From the NCBI GenBank assembly GCA_032164245.1, contig JAVMKO010000001.1, positions 166,833,434 through 166,897,433 on the forward strand: a stretch of 64,000 nt of DNA, in the 5' to 3' direction. Below are positions 43,994 to 56,761 of this stretch, one piece after another (the first letter of the stretch is position 1; each line of letters starts with the position of its first letter). This stretch comes from Sternotherus odoratus (lineage: Eukaryota; Chordata; Testudines; Kinosternidae). The position numbers were made by a program, and so were the translations under genes. The notes under the pieces were generated by a model. The model saw only the letters and a list, made by a program, of their open reading frames with translations. It did no database searches and was not told the DNA's origin.

Positions 43994-45097
43994 GGGTATG
44001 GTTAGACTGGAGCTTTGCAGCGCAAAACCCCTCCATTAGCGCTACAATTACACTGACCGAACACACTTCAAAGGCACATTTGGCGCATTTACTGACTGTT
44101 TAAAGCGCTACTGTTAAACCTCATAAACGAGAGGCATAAAGTTTTTAGCGCTAGTGTTGTAGCGCAAGGTTGGGAATGTGTACACCCCTTGCATGATAAT
44201 GAGCCTCCAGCCTCCAGCACCCTGGCCCAGAATTCCCATTACATCCTCTCTGGCCAGCATTTAAAACTCTTCTGTCCATCCTCAGGTGACCCCACCTAAG
44301 ACCCTCCCCCACATTCCCTGGGAAATTTTAAACACTGGCCCCGGTCCCGCCATTGCGGGCGGGCGGGCTGCCAGGTCCCCTGCCGCTGTGGGCGGCAGGG
44401 CTGCCGTTTCCCCTGCCGCTGTGGGCGGCAGGGATGCCAGGTCCCCACTGCTGCGGGCAGGGCTGCGGGCAGGCTGCCTGGTCCCCGCTGGTGGCGGCAG
44501 GGCTGCCAGGTCCCCTGCCGCTGTGGGCGGCAGGGATGCCAAGTCCGCCCCTGCCCCGGTCCCTGCCGCTGCGGACAGGGCCGCGGGTGGGCTGCTGGGT
44601 CCCCGCTGCTGCTGGTGGCAGGGCTGCCGGGTCCCGCCCGTGCCCCGTCCCCGCCGCGGCCAGCTGCACGCGGGCCCCCCAGCCCGCCGCCGTGAGTTGC
44701 GGTGGCAGGAGCTCGTGACCCCCCGCGGAGCACTCGCCCCCCCCCGGGGGTCTCGACCCCAAGTTTGAGAAACCCCGAATAAATGGTTGCGGAAGGGAGG
44801 TGTGTGTACAGAGCCTGTCAGTTTTGGAAAAGTAACTGACAGCCGGAAGTTCCCTCCCTACGCACTGGTTCCCAGTTCCCCCTTACCCCACTCCTATGCA
44901 AAGCAGGTTGCACCCAGCTGAATGCTGGGATACCTGCCCTATCCCGCTACTCTCACTGCCGCCAGAAGCTCTGCAAATGTGTGCATTCTTTGGCGCTACA
45001 GGGATTAAATGTGTACACCCTCTAGCGCAAAACCTATTGTGCTAAATTGGGAAGCGCTATAAAAAAACCCGCTATAATCTGTAGTCTAATCATACCC
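43994..45097 (+). mobile_element. Non-autonomous Harbinger-like element with GC-rich core
   Basis: The left end GGGTATGGTTAGACTGGAG and right end CAGTCTAATCATACCC-type (GTAGTCTAATCATACCC) are inverted repeats. TGA flanks both sides (43991-43993, 45098-45100). Both subterminal regions contain many AGCGC/GCGCT motifs (for example TAGCGCTAC, AAGCGCTAC, TAGCGCAAAAC, GAAGCGCTATA), which look like transposase-binding repeats. The centre holds a GC-rich minisatellite and what may be the end of a hAT element. Confidence 0.65.
44360..44670 (+). repeat. GC-rich minisatellite, about 33-bp unit
   Basis: Around eight imperfect units of the form GGCTGCCAGGTCCCCTGCCG followed by CTGTGGGCGGCAG. Unit lengths vary. 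Long ORFs on both strands here are products of the repeat, not genes. The block ends near CGACCCCAAGTTTGAGAAAC, which resembles the hAT terminus at 52540-52565. Confidence 0.8.
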
Positions 45098-45227
45098 TGA
45101 GAATGAGCCAGTCATATGAAGGAAAAAGAAAAGCAAGGCATAGTATAAATGAGTAGTTTGATTGAATCATTTATGCATTATTTGTATGACATTTAACTTT
45201 AATAACAGAGTCTTTGCTATTCATTAA

Positions 45228-45339
45228 GGCCCTCAGCTAACAAAGCCCGTAAGCTTGTGAGTAATTCCACTGACTTCAACAAGAAAACCCACGTGCTTAA
45301 AGTTAAGCATATGCTTACAAGCTTTTCTGGATCAGAGAC
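45228..45339 (+). repeat. Short palindromic amniote element
   Basis: Start GGCCCTCAGC, end GGATCAGAGAC; arms GTAAGCTTGTGAGTAA and CATATGCTTACAAGC. Confidence 0.5.
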
Positions 45340-45403
45340 TAAAGATGAAATTAACTATAATTGCAGGGGACTCTGCTTTCGTAAGACCCTTAGGGTTATT
45401 AGA

Positions 45404-45471
45404 GTGAAATCCTGGCCCCATTGAAGTGAGTGGGAGTGTTGCCATTGATTTTTGTGGGGTCAGGATTTCAC
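45404..45471 (+). repeat. Short palindromic amniote element, near perfect
   Basis: GTGAAATCCTGGCCCCATTG on the left and GGGTCAGGATTTCAC on the right form a 68-bp imperfect hairpin. Confidence 0.65.
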
Positions 45472-48072
45472 GTTTAGCCTTTAATGAAAATAGGTTTATA
45501 GTTGAACTGCTTGAGAGCCGTTAACTATTCCAGTAGTCACTGACAACAGCTATAATGAGTATATTAAATCAGATTTAACCACAGTATGTTACAAAAAATC
45601 AATTAATATTTAGTAAGCATACGATAATTCACTTCTGCAAACTTTTAATTCTAAAACAGTTATTGAACGCTACTTATTACCAGGTATATTCTTGATTAAT
45701 GTACTGTTATTCAATCACAATAAAAGCCTTAAACAGTTCACTGTTGCATCATTCTGTGCATTTAAGATGTCTAAAATCTCAATTGTTTGCTCTCTCCACT
45801 ATTAGTCACCTATTAAATTCACCAGAAATTCAGCTATGATGGTATTGTTTATCATATATGCAATGGTGACACCTGATAATTTCACAATCATTGCAAGACA
45901 CCATGTGGTTTCTTTTGACATCTTGTGACAGGCTGTATTATCACACACAATTGTTTTCATGGGAAGCAACTGCAGCACGTGGTCCTTGGGACATTGTATT
46001 ATCTCCTGGCAGTGGTGTCATTACATGTATATACTATAATTAAAGACTACATGAGCGATTCATTTGAGTAAAGCTTAGGAATCCATTTTATCTAAACAGA
46101 GTAGGAAAACCTAATATCTTTTGGGCTCAGATCCTAAAACCTACTCATTTACAACCTGCTGTAGCGATGTCGGTTGACCTATTAAATGCTGCATATTAAC
46201 CAAGAAGTGTTTATTCCCCATTATATTATGGGATCTTGGATCAGGATCATTATACTAATGATTGTTCTCATGGAGATCAATAAGAGAAACATGAACCTAA
46301 GGGTGTTACAAACTCTTTGTCACCTTATCCGTAAACCACATACAAAGCAAATTTCTTTAAGAGAGCTTTAGACAGATCAAACTTTCTATATAATCCATAA
46401 TGATTTCTATGAATTATGCTGTAGTAATATATACCTCCATAGCCATGTAAATATATTGTCTACAAACTGTAAGAAGGAGTCACTTGCCAATGCATTTTAA
46501 TGCTAATGTTGATTAATATTTTGATGAACTTACATACCAGTTGTAGTACAGTATTATAGCAGGAAAAACATGGCATTTTGATTGCAAATCCCTATTTATA
46601 GCATTCTGGGATGGGAAAAAAAACCCTAAAACCTTGGTTTTCAGCAAAAAAATATTTTCTTCTCTCAAATTTGGTAAAATTCCAAGTGCTCTCTTTGAGT
46701 TATTGGAATTGTTTTTAAAGTATGTTAGTGCTTACAGAATATTTTCATATAGATATTTGCACTTGGACACAGTCACCAAAAATGTGTTTCATTTAAGCAA
46801 ACTCCAAGCCTGTCATAGATTTAGCCCTCAAAAGCAATTGCCTATGATGCGTTTGAAGAGACTGGAATTAGATTAGACAATATTAAAGATATATGGAAAT
46901 CATCGCTTAGCATGCACATCACAAGTCTCTAAGGGCTAGTTCATATCTAATTCTACAAGTGGAGGAAAATCCACATCAGCTACATATTGATCTAAAGGCT
47001 TTATGTCTCCTTCCCTACTCACTTCTTCCTGGGACCCTAGGAAAGCTTCTCCATTGGAATGAAAGGTGGGTAATGGATTATATTAAGGTAGGGCTTGAGG
47101 CAGGACAGGAAAAAACAGAGGACCAGTCAGGAATGAGAGCAGCATTGTCCCCAGATTTTGAAGCAGAAATCTGAACGGGAGTGAATGCTGCTTGAAGCAC
47201 CTTTCATCCCAGCTAAGCCATCCTATGGCAACATAGCTCCTGGGGGAGTGTGCTGCTAGGGATGTGGGATGATGGGTCCCAGCAGAACAGCACAGTGGAG
47301 CCACGTATCCACCTCCTGGCCCTGAAGGTCCAAGGCTTCCATTTGGGAGCCACAAAATGAGAGATTGTACGTATCCCTGCCTACTCTATTCCCCACACCA
47401 GAACTCTACAACCTGAGAAGATGACTACTTGGAAACTATACAAAGTCAACCTCATTACCCTTCCTTCTCACCACCCTCACATATATTTTGATATGGGAAG
47501 GGAATATTTAATCTCAAAAGTGTTATCATTGCACTGAGGTGCAGAATATTAGGTACATTATATATATATAATATTAAGCCTATACACAATGGCTCCCTGA
47601 ACACCAATAGAAACATTGTTGTGTTTATTTCAATTCTTTTACATTGCATTTATTTTGGTGCACAATGCTATTTCTTTTAAACCAAAGAAAATTAAGCAAC
47701 TAAAATAACAATAATCTCTGTTGATGCAAAGAAAATTAAGCAACAGTTAGAGCAACTTGGCTGATGCAAAACTATAGTTGACTATTTAATGCATGAAGGT
47801 CAAGAAATTCAAAATTACGGTTTCTAGAACTGTAACTCAATAGCGTAGTCTGTCACATGGATAAACTTACAGTTTGGACTAATGCAATGCTAAAAATGTC
47901 CAAGGAGCCAAGGTATTGTTGCTGGGAGAACTATAATCAAGTTTCCTGACTCTTATATATGTGCTTAACCATAATGTATTGCCATCATTTTTTCCTTTAT
48001 TTGTATTATAAAAATACTTTTAATCTTATTAAGAAACAAAGAAAAGCATTGTTTCCTCTCCACAATCTAAGA

Positions 48073-48178
48073 ACCTGATTCAGGACAGCACGTGCTTTAT
48101 CTTGAGCATGTGTTTAAGTCTCGTTAACATGCTTAAACATGCTGTCTTAAAGAGAGATGCTTTCATGAATCAGGGCCT
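48073..48178 (+). repeat. Short palindromic amniote element
   Basis: CCTGATTCAGGACAGCA start and TGAATCAGGGCC end; centre AGCATGTGTTTAAG against CTTAAACATGCT. Confidence 0.6.
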
Positions 48179-50065
48179 AACATTCAAATATCCACACTGA
48201 ATTAATTTGACTTTTTATTTATGGTATTTTAAATAATTACTCCTTACTTCTTAGTCTAACATAACACTGGTCATACAGCATACTTCCCAAAACAGTAAAA
48301 GAAATAAATCTAAGTCCAAGTAAACTCTACTGGTACTGTAGCAAGCATTATTGAGAAGTATTTATTTTTATTTTTATCTGAAACAATTCAATTGTAAGTA
48401 GATCACAGACCTTAAAACTGACGGAAAAACAAAACAAGTTGCCATGAAGTCAAAATGATGGATGTAAAAGTTCACTGAAAATTCAAATTTCTCATCTGAC
48501 TCAACAGTTTGAGACACAGTGCGGAGAAAGCATCATTTTTAGTAGATAAGACGTATGCCTTGTCAAAGTTAATGAAAATAGATTTCTTATAATTTAAGAT
48601 AATGATTTCTTAGCCAAAAGGCCGAGAAGCGATAATACTACACAAAGTTTAGCTGGAAAATGTTTATTTAATACAGACAACCTAAAAGAAGAACATCTCA
48701 CAAATGTCATTTCAGAGCTATTAGTCTGATAATTTCACTGTAAATGTATATAGTGAATCATTAAAAAAATTAAATATTCACTGCCCTGGCTATTTCAGTA
48801 ACCATGGTATCTTCTTACACAGAGGAGATACTACTATATTACAATTACTTTGGGGTTTTAACTGGTGACTTTTTTCATGGCCCCATATAGGAAATGATAT
48901 GAAATGTGGCTTTTTAATGCACTTTTTTTAAAAAAAAGACTGAACTGAATGAAATGGTCGGAGAGCAGCATTTCTACTTGACAGCATGTGAGTGTGTAAC
49001 CACATAAGGAGCCTGGCTCACCCTCCACCTTGCTACTGTTGCCCTCATGGGTCAAATAACCTTAGGAGCAATAGTTAAAGTAGATTGAAACAGGAGGGGG
49101 AGCTCTCGCTACACCAGCCCGGGCAAATGTGAATGAGAGAGATGCTCCTCCAGGGCAAGGGAAGAAAAAGCAAGTATGTGCTCTTCTGCACTATACCTTA
49201 TTTTAATCCCTGCTTAAGAGCTTTATGAGTTCTGCTAGTTTCATGCTCAGGAGCTAAAGCCAAGAAGTGAGAATCCTGCACAACTGGTATCTTTATAGAA
49301 ATTGTTTTGTGGATAGCAAGTATTTTAATAAACCTGAACCATTACTACATGGAATTTATAAATCCACAAAACTCAGACCCCTTTGGGATGATGCTTTAAA
49401 TACGTTTGCATTTAAGAGGATCTAGATGAATAAAAATGTGACTGGTATCTCATTTAATTTTCCTTTTGCAGAATATATATGTTTATAAAAGTAGTAAGGA
49501 CACACAGCAATTGCCTTTGCTTGTTACCCCCCTGTCTAATGGATTATTTAGGCTCCATGAAAAATGCCAATCAAGCAGAGATGTTTTATGACAAAAAAAC
49601 CAAAATCCTGTCTGGAGTTTTTCAAATCAGATTGGCTGTCTGATCAGGTCCATGTATCACATGGAATCAGCAAAAATCATGAGGCTCAGGACTTTGGCAG
49701 TCATAGTCACCATTTAAATACATACCCATTTGCATTAAAATACATTAATTTTCATTAAGCAATTATTTATATCTTAATCAGAGATGGACATGAGGTTTGC
49801 AAACAGTGAGGAGATTTTTACTGATCACACACAATCACTTATTGGAAGTCTGCTCTGCCTTATTTTAGCTGGGAAAGTCACTGTTTTAAAAACAGATTTC
49901 CAGCTGAAAATACTGGAGTATGACTTTGAGTATTGGGCAGGGAGCCAACCTTTGTAGCTGCAGGTGTCACAATGTTATACTGCACTGCTGTATGAAACAG
50001 CGTGACATGCCTACATCACAAAATGCCTCTTTCTTGCTGTTTACAGTGTTGGTTCCAGGATATGA

Positions 50066-50165
50066 GAAGGTGGATGAGGTAATGATTTTTATTGGACCAA
50101 CTTCTGTTGGTGGAAGAGACAAGCTTTCGAGCCTGGGGGCTCAACTTGCTGTTTCCACTAGGGAG
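50066..50165 (-). repeat. Fragment of the same repeat as 35316-35480
   Basis: TTGGACCAACTTCTGTTGGT and GACAAGCTTTCGAGC; keeps GAAAGC on the minus strand. Confidence 0.4.
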
Positions 50166-52273
50166 CTGTTGCCATGTTAAATTTTGCAGTCTCCTCCCCC
50201 TGTCATGATAGTTAAGTGGTTGCGGCACTACATGCTAGTTTGATGGGTTTGTTTACCTTTTTCATAAAAGTACTTTCACTGTCTCTCTTTGCTCAGTTTA
50301 TATCGGAGAAGCATTCAAGCATCCAAGACCACATTCCTTTGTCTAGTGTGGGGTGATTAAAGCCCTACCTGCCAAACACATTTTAAGTACATATTTCCAG
50401 TACATATTTACAATTTTTCATATATCACCCATACATACACTGCCAAATAATATTAATGACCAGCATATGACCAGTTTGCACATGATATCTTACATGACAG
50501 CTTTTAGATAAGGACGAGGACAACAGTGAGTTGGGGTACACTGAGTCAGGCCAGCTGAGACTTATCTAAATACCAGAGAGCCCCTTGCCATCTGGCAGTG
50601 GAGTAATGTTAGGCTCACACTAACACATGATGTAGTAGGTCTCTTGAAACAGAGTGAACAGTAAGTGTGGGTAAACACGTTTCACAAAGTAATCATTCCA
50701 TATCTGATCTTTCAATAGGTGAGCCTGGGAGCTTAAATTCATGACGCTACTGGACACTAAAAACCATGGATTTAATAGAGATACTGGTTTTATGGCTCAT
50801 TACAACAGTCTGTAACACGCAACACATATTGGGATCGGCAACCTTGGCACATGGGACCGTTCCAGCTAAAGTACTCGTTAGCTGGAACTTTAACAGAAGT
50901 CCATAAGGTAAAGAAAATATTACCCTGTCATTCAATAATAATAGTGCTTCTCTTCAACTAAAGAGTAAAGACTTTGATGTTTATTCTCATCTTGAAGAAT
51001 CATGGAATATTTTATGCACATACATCCTCACATATTAATGTGAAACTACATTCCCGTGGGCTACCTTTTCATTTGCGAGATGGAAACTAGGTGTTAAATA
51101 AATGAAAGTAAGGGAAGCAAAATTAGTTTTACAAAGTAGTCCATTATTGTTATGACAACGCTCTTTTAAAGGTTAAATGAAAATACTCAAATATTCCACC
51201 ATATGATGGAAATGAGAAAAAAGTCAATGAAGAACCTGTTAATTATTCTATGACTTGATGGAGAAAGATACAATTAACTAAGACTGTTCTGTTTTTAAGA
51301 GATTGGAATAATACTGTTAATTTTTTCATTGGCTAATCATGGATCTTTGTTTGACAAGATTTTACCCTGTATTCCCATAATGAGATTTATTTAAAAATTA
51401 AGACACACTTCTTTAGTTCTTTATGATGGATTGTGTACCATAAAGACATTCTTACAACAGTTTAAAGGTAACAGCCATTGTTATAAATGGACAGCTCCAA
51501 AGGCTGTCCTTGCTTCCATACTGACATCACACATTGAAAATATCTGAAGAAAGGAAAAAGAAAAAACTTTAATAGGCATTCAGACACTGATGCGGAGATG
51601 AAATCTTTGTTTAAGTATACAATTCAGGCCACAGAAAAACAGTTTCCCACAGAGCAAATCTATCTAGGCTGCTGAAAACGACTGTACTTTACTAACCATT
51701 TGCAAGTGCTTCTTTGTGAATTACTGGACATGATGAACACACAGCAAGAGGCAGGCTGGGAAACAAAATGCCAGAAATTCACTTGTCTGCAGGGATCTTT
51801 GACCTAATGTGCAGTCCTCCTTTAGTCCTGCATCTTCTGTAACTTCAGTGTATCTCCAAACTGTATACTTAACCTTTGCTTTTACTGTGATTATTATAGG
51901 ATACACACATGCTATTTATACTGAATAATCATAGGATTTTCATAGAACGATATTATCACAACTACCATGTAACTCTTGAATAACAGTTTGAAGTACAAAA
52001 CAAAAGACCACAAAAATGCTGTCCTTTCTCTCAAGATAAAATTACTTTCTTTACAAAAAAAATGCTTATAAGTATAATGATGGAAGCAGCTGGATGAGAA
52101 CCTCTTTGGCTACTGTATTTAAAATCAGATATGCTTTTTGGATCCAAAGCATGAAATATTTGCACAGGAACTATGCTCTTTGTATTTTCTTTAGCCACAA
52201 GAATATTATACAGCAAAATATATGTAACTACGGTGGAGTATATGTGTCACTCAGTACTCAAGGATGGTTTATA

Positions 52274-52565
52274 ATAGCAGTTCTCAAACTTTTGAGAACC
52301 GCGACCCTTTTTTCCATTCCTGGGCAGCGCGGCGGACCCTTCTATGTCCGCCAAAAAGCCGCCAAATTGATAACTTCCACATTCTGTGGCTATTTTCGGT
52401 GGACATGCCGGGTGCTCCTGAAATAGCTCGGCATGTCCACCGAAATGTCGTTGAATGTGGCAGTGATCAATTTGGCAGCTTTTCAGAGGTGAAAGGGGCT
52501 CATGACCCCTCAGGAGGCGGCCGGTGACCCCCCGAGGGGTCATGGTCCGCAGTTTGAGAACCGCC
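52274..52565 (+). mobile_element. hAT-type MITE (palindromic)
   Basis: Ends GCAGTTCTCAAACTTTTGAG and GGTCCGCAGTTTGAGAACCG are the familiar hAT CAG-x-GGTTCTCAAACT type terminal repeats. The interior is palindromic (GGACATGCCGGGTGC and GCTCGGCATGTCC). The eight-base flanks GGTTTATA (52266-52273) and AGTTTATA (52566-52573) differ at one base. Confidence 0.78.
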
Positions 52566-53410
52566 AGTTTATATCTTTGCATTTAGTCTCAAAGGATATT
52601 TTTTTGTTGGAATTCAGTGTTTTTTTCTTGAATATGATATTTTTCTTAGACTTAATAGAAGTCTTGGATAAATAGTCTAGTATAAGATGCTAACTTCTAA
52701 AACGCTCTCTAAGTTTTCCACTGTGTTAAAAAGCTTGCCTGGGGAGGGAGGAAGAATGAGGAGTCTAATATTAAATTATTTGTAAGGACCCAGAATGCAA
52801 GACAATTTAATTGTTATAACTAATATAAGTGAGCCCCTGGTAGAACCTATGGTTCTCAAGATTAGTAAATACAGTTTCCATTATAGTCCCAGTTTTCAAA
52901 AATGCATAACTTTTTGAAGCAAACATTTTGTGCTGAAAATGTCCATGCTTAGTTAATCAGGAACACATGAGAAATGTAAGCATGAAAAATCATAAATTCG
53001 TGATTTAAGGAGCTGTCCACAACCTCTGCTGCATTTGACAATATTCTTCAAATTCTAAATTTTCACACGAGAGATGAGGGGAAGACAGCTCAGGTATAGA
53101 TTTTGGAATAATCAGTAAGGAGATGATAGATGAACATGCATAAGTGGATGAGGTAACCTAGGGATTAGATAGAGAATAAGGCATGAGGATGGGCTGAACT
53201 TTGTAGAATATCAACATATATGAGGTGGATGAAGGAGGAACCTCATCCAGACTAGATTCTGGAAGTAGGGCAGTGAGAGAGAAGAAGAATTAAGAGAGAA
53301 CCAACTCACAAAGCTGACTGGTAGAATAGGTTGTTGAGGAGGCAACAACCAAGGATATCAACAACTTCAGGGAGATCAGAGGATGAGGAAGGAGTAAAGA
53401 TCCTCCGATT

Positions 53411-53505
53411 TAGGCCTCAATCCTGCAATTAATTGTGTGTGGTTAGACTGCTGTGCTCGCACATTGCCTCACTGAAGTCAACACATCATAGGATTGAGGC
53501 CTTAG
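53411..53505 (+). repeat. Short palindromic amniote element
   Basis: TAGGCCTCAATCCTGCA start and ATAGGATTGAGGCCTTA end are inverted repeats. Confidence 0.65.
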
Positions 53506-56430
53506 TTAGAAAGGGGTCACTTAGGCCCTGGTAAGAGCAGTTTCAGTCAACTTCAGGGAGCAGAAGTCAGGTTGAAGGGGTTCAAGGTTCTTAGAAAGAT
53601 GGGACATTGTCACACTTCATGGTGCAGTTCCGATCAATACGGGGCTGTGTCATCTCTTGCCCTGCAATACTGGGCACCTAACAATGCTTTGCTCCCGTAG
53701 CTCCCAGTCTGCAATGCTCACAGCCAGCCTATAAGCATGCAGGGCCCTGAGTGTCTGTGTGTGCAAGACAGCCCTGGTTCAGCAGCTCTGACCCCGGAAG
53801 CCCGTCTACAGCCCACAGCCCTGCTCTAGCTTCCACCAGCTTTGGTGACAACCAGCAAGTTGACACCAATACACTCCCGGTCCCTAATTTGCCCAAAACA
53901 ATGTGCCCTGAAGTGTCCAGCCCTCTCCTGGACAGCTCAGAGAAATAATAGGGTTCCTTTTCTTTCTGTAAAGAGATAAAAGCACATCACAGCTAATTAA
54001 CTGGTATAAATACACTCTTCCCTGAAAATACAGCACTGAGTTGGTTGATAGTAAAAATAAAGCAAATTTATTAACAACATAGACATGAGATTAAGTGAGT
54101 TGGAGAATAAGGAATGAAGATGGTAAGAGTACAGCCAGTTAAACTCTGGAACGTGGTCAGAGAGACCTTTGCTTTGAATTTACTCTAGCTTGTTAAGTTA
54201 GGCAATAGTTGTGATTTACTTTTATTTTCTTGTAACCATTTCTGACTTTTATGCTTCATTACTTTCCATCTTAAAATCTATTTTTCTGTAGTTAATAATC
54301 TTATTTATTGTTTTCTCTAGACCTGTGTGTTTGGACTGGAGTGTTTGGGAAGCTCCATTTAAGATTTGTGCCTATCATTTTCTATTAATAAAATGAGAAA
54401 TTTTATATGAGTTTACATTGTCTAGGAGCGTGCTGGGCAGTACATGAAAGTCTGGGCCTGGGAATTTGCTGGTGTTACTCTGCAGTATAATCCAAGGGTG
54501 GCTAGCTGTAGTATTATTGCAGTATAATTTACAAGCTGGAGGCTGTGTGTGAGCAGACTAGGACCAGTGACTCTCACAGCAAAATAGTGTAAAAGGTGAA
54601 ACTCATGACCTGATACCAGTGAGCCCCTGGCTCTCTGGTGCTCTTAGGGTCACAGAACTTCCATTTTTGCTCTTTGTTTATCATTTGAGAATACCAGCTT
54701 CTGCCTCGTAGTTGAGTTTTGAAACATACTGTGATCAAAAATATACTGAGAGGTGGCCTGATGACCTGTATGCAAGAAAGTGGCTTGATGGGCTATGGAT
54801 AGAAGAAAAGAGGGAGGGCAGGTGAAAAATTAGGAAAGTTATGGACATCATCCATATTTTGGTGCATTTTGGCCTTGGAGTGTATTTAAGTTGGTATATG
54901 CTTATAACTCTATAAATACGAAGCACCCTCAAATTAGCACTATAATAAGTAGAGAGAAGAAAAACTAAAAAGGAGAAATGTTCATTTCTTGAAAATCAAC
55001 ATTTCAGAGGAGGAAAATAGTCACATGTTCTGTATATGGCTGTTAAACTGATTGGTATCGCACTATCAGTTTTACCATGTCTTCTTTAGCCATATGCCAT
55101 TTATCACTGATTTAAACATATTCATTTTCTGTCAGCAAATTTAGCCCCGAACTGCAAACACAAAATAAGTGATGATGAATCATGCATGTATTTCCTATAA
55201 TGGGAATTTATATTCTGCTGGGTACCAACACAACACATGCACATGTGCCTTCCCCACTAGGAAAGTAATTTAATTTGATTAATCATCAATGAAAAAAATC
55301 TATTAACAATTGCACATATATTTCTAAACATTAGTCAAGAAATGGGGTTGAGATGATAAAACAGAAAAATGAAAATCCCAGAGAGTTATGTACTGTAGAG
55401 ACTGGCCACCAAATAAGGTGAATGTATAGGGGAAAATGGAGTTGTATACCTGCGTCTATGCGGTAAGTATAAAAAACTCATCTGCCTACATGTAAACTAA
55501 TCAGACTCACAGATGAGCTGTGTGCATATGTACAATATACGAGCCATTACATATTAAATTACATATTGAATAAAAATGAAACTACCACAAAATTGTTTTA
55601 ACAGAGTATTTTGGTGGCATGGTAACAACTCCATATTTAAGGCAGCATTAACCTTTTGGGCTTTGAGAGGACTTTAAAACCTCTCTGTAGCTCCCAAGTT
55701 CAGCTTCAGCCAGCAGTTCTTCATCCATGAGCTGACCTAATGCAAGCACTGAGACATCTTGGGGGTAGAGGTATGGTCATATGTGATGAAGGATAGGTAG
55801 AGCTGTGTGTCATCTGCATATTGCTGTTACTTTAGCCCTTGCATCTGACAAGTTCACCTAGAGACTGAATGTAAATGATGAATAGAACCAGAGAGAGAAC
55901 TGATCTTTGTGGGACTGCACAAGTGAGGGATTTATTGGTGGAGGTCCAGTTTCCCATCACTATTCTTTGGGTGCATCCCTCCGGGAAGAACTCAAATGTT
56001 TAGTGCACTACCCTGGTCTCCTGACACCTATCTCAAGTAGGGCTTGAGGATTAACAAAGACCAAAAAAAAAAAAAAAACCCCAAGAAAAGGAACCCTCTG
56101 GAGTAAGAGACAATAGTCTATAACTACGTAAGTGATGAACAGCACAAGTTTCTCTCCTCTGCAAGAGATGACCTCTGCCAGGAAGGGTGTCTCATGAAAG
56201 GGGGATCTGAGATTTCTGAACTAGACGAGAGTTGTAAGGATTGACTATTGGTAAGAAGTACCTTATTAGACAGGAAATAACTTGTTAATAAGTGTAGGAT
56301 ATTGATTGCATTTTATGTTTTTCTTTTACCCAGAACCTTAGTTCCAAACTCTCAATACTTGTTCTTACTTTAATCTCGGTCTCAAGCTTCATTAAATAAA
56401 CTTCAGTTTGATTTTACTACAAACCTAAGT
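53506..56430. other. AT-rich intron, no feature recognised
   Basis: A poly-A run at 56066-56081. No coding signal. Confidence 0.45.
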
Positions 56431-56761
56431 GCATAGGCGCCGACTCTTTGGGTGCTCCAGGGTTAGAGCACCCATGGGCCCCGCTGATCAGCTCCTCGCG
56501 CTCCCCCTCAATGCCTTCCACCTGTGGAGGATCAGCGGTTCAGTGGCAGGCAGCAGGCTGTGGGAGAGGAGAGGGGAGGAGTGAGGGTGGAACATGCTCG
56601 GGGAGGGGGTGGAACAGGGCAGGAAGAGGCGGGATCGGGGTGGGAAGAGGCGAGGCAGGGGTATGACCTGGGGCAAAGGGGTAGAGTGGGGACAGGGCCT
56701 GGGGTGGAACGGGGATTGAGCACCAGAAAGGGGATTGAACTCAGAAAGTCAATGCCTCTGC
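56431..56761 (+). mobile_element. hAT-like MITE with GCATAGGCGCCGACT end
   Basis: The left end GCATAGGCGCCGACTCTTTG pairs with the right end, whose reverse complement is GCAGAGGCATTGACTTTCTG. Interior is G-rich (GGGGAGGGGGTGGAACAGGG). Both flanks have TAAGTGC-like sequence. Overlapping ORFs are not genes. Confidence 0.65.

Larger units (their letters stand above)
45472..52265. other. AT-rich intron, largely unique
   Basis: Palindromic repeat at 48073 and repeat fragment at 50066 only. No exon recognised. Confidence 0.45.

Noticed and set aside
44286..44768. Long ORFs on both strands in the GC-rich block
   Set aside because: All are products of the 33-bp minisatellite; repetitive Gly/Ala/Arg text without domain.
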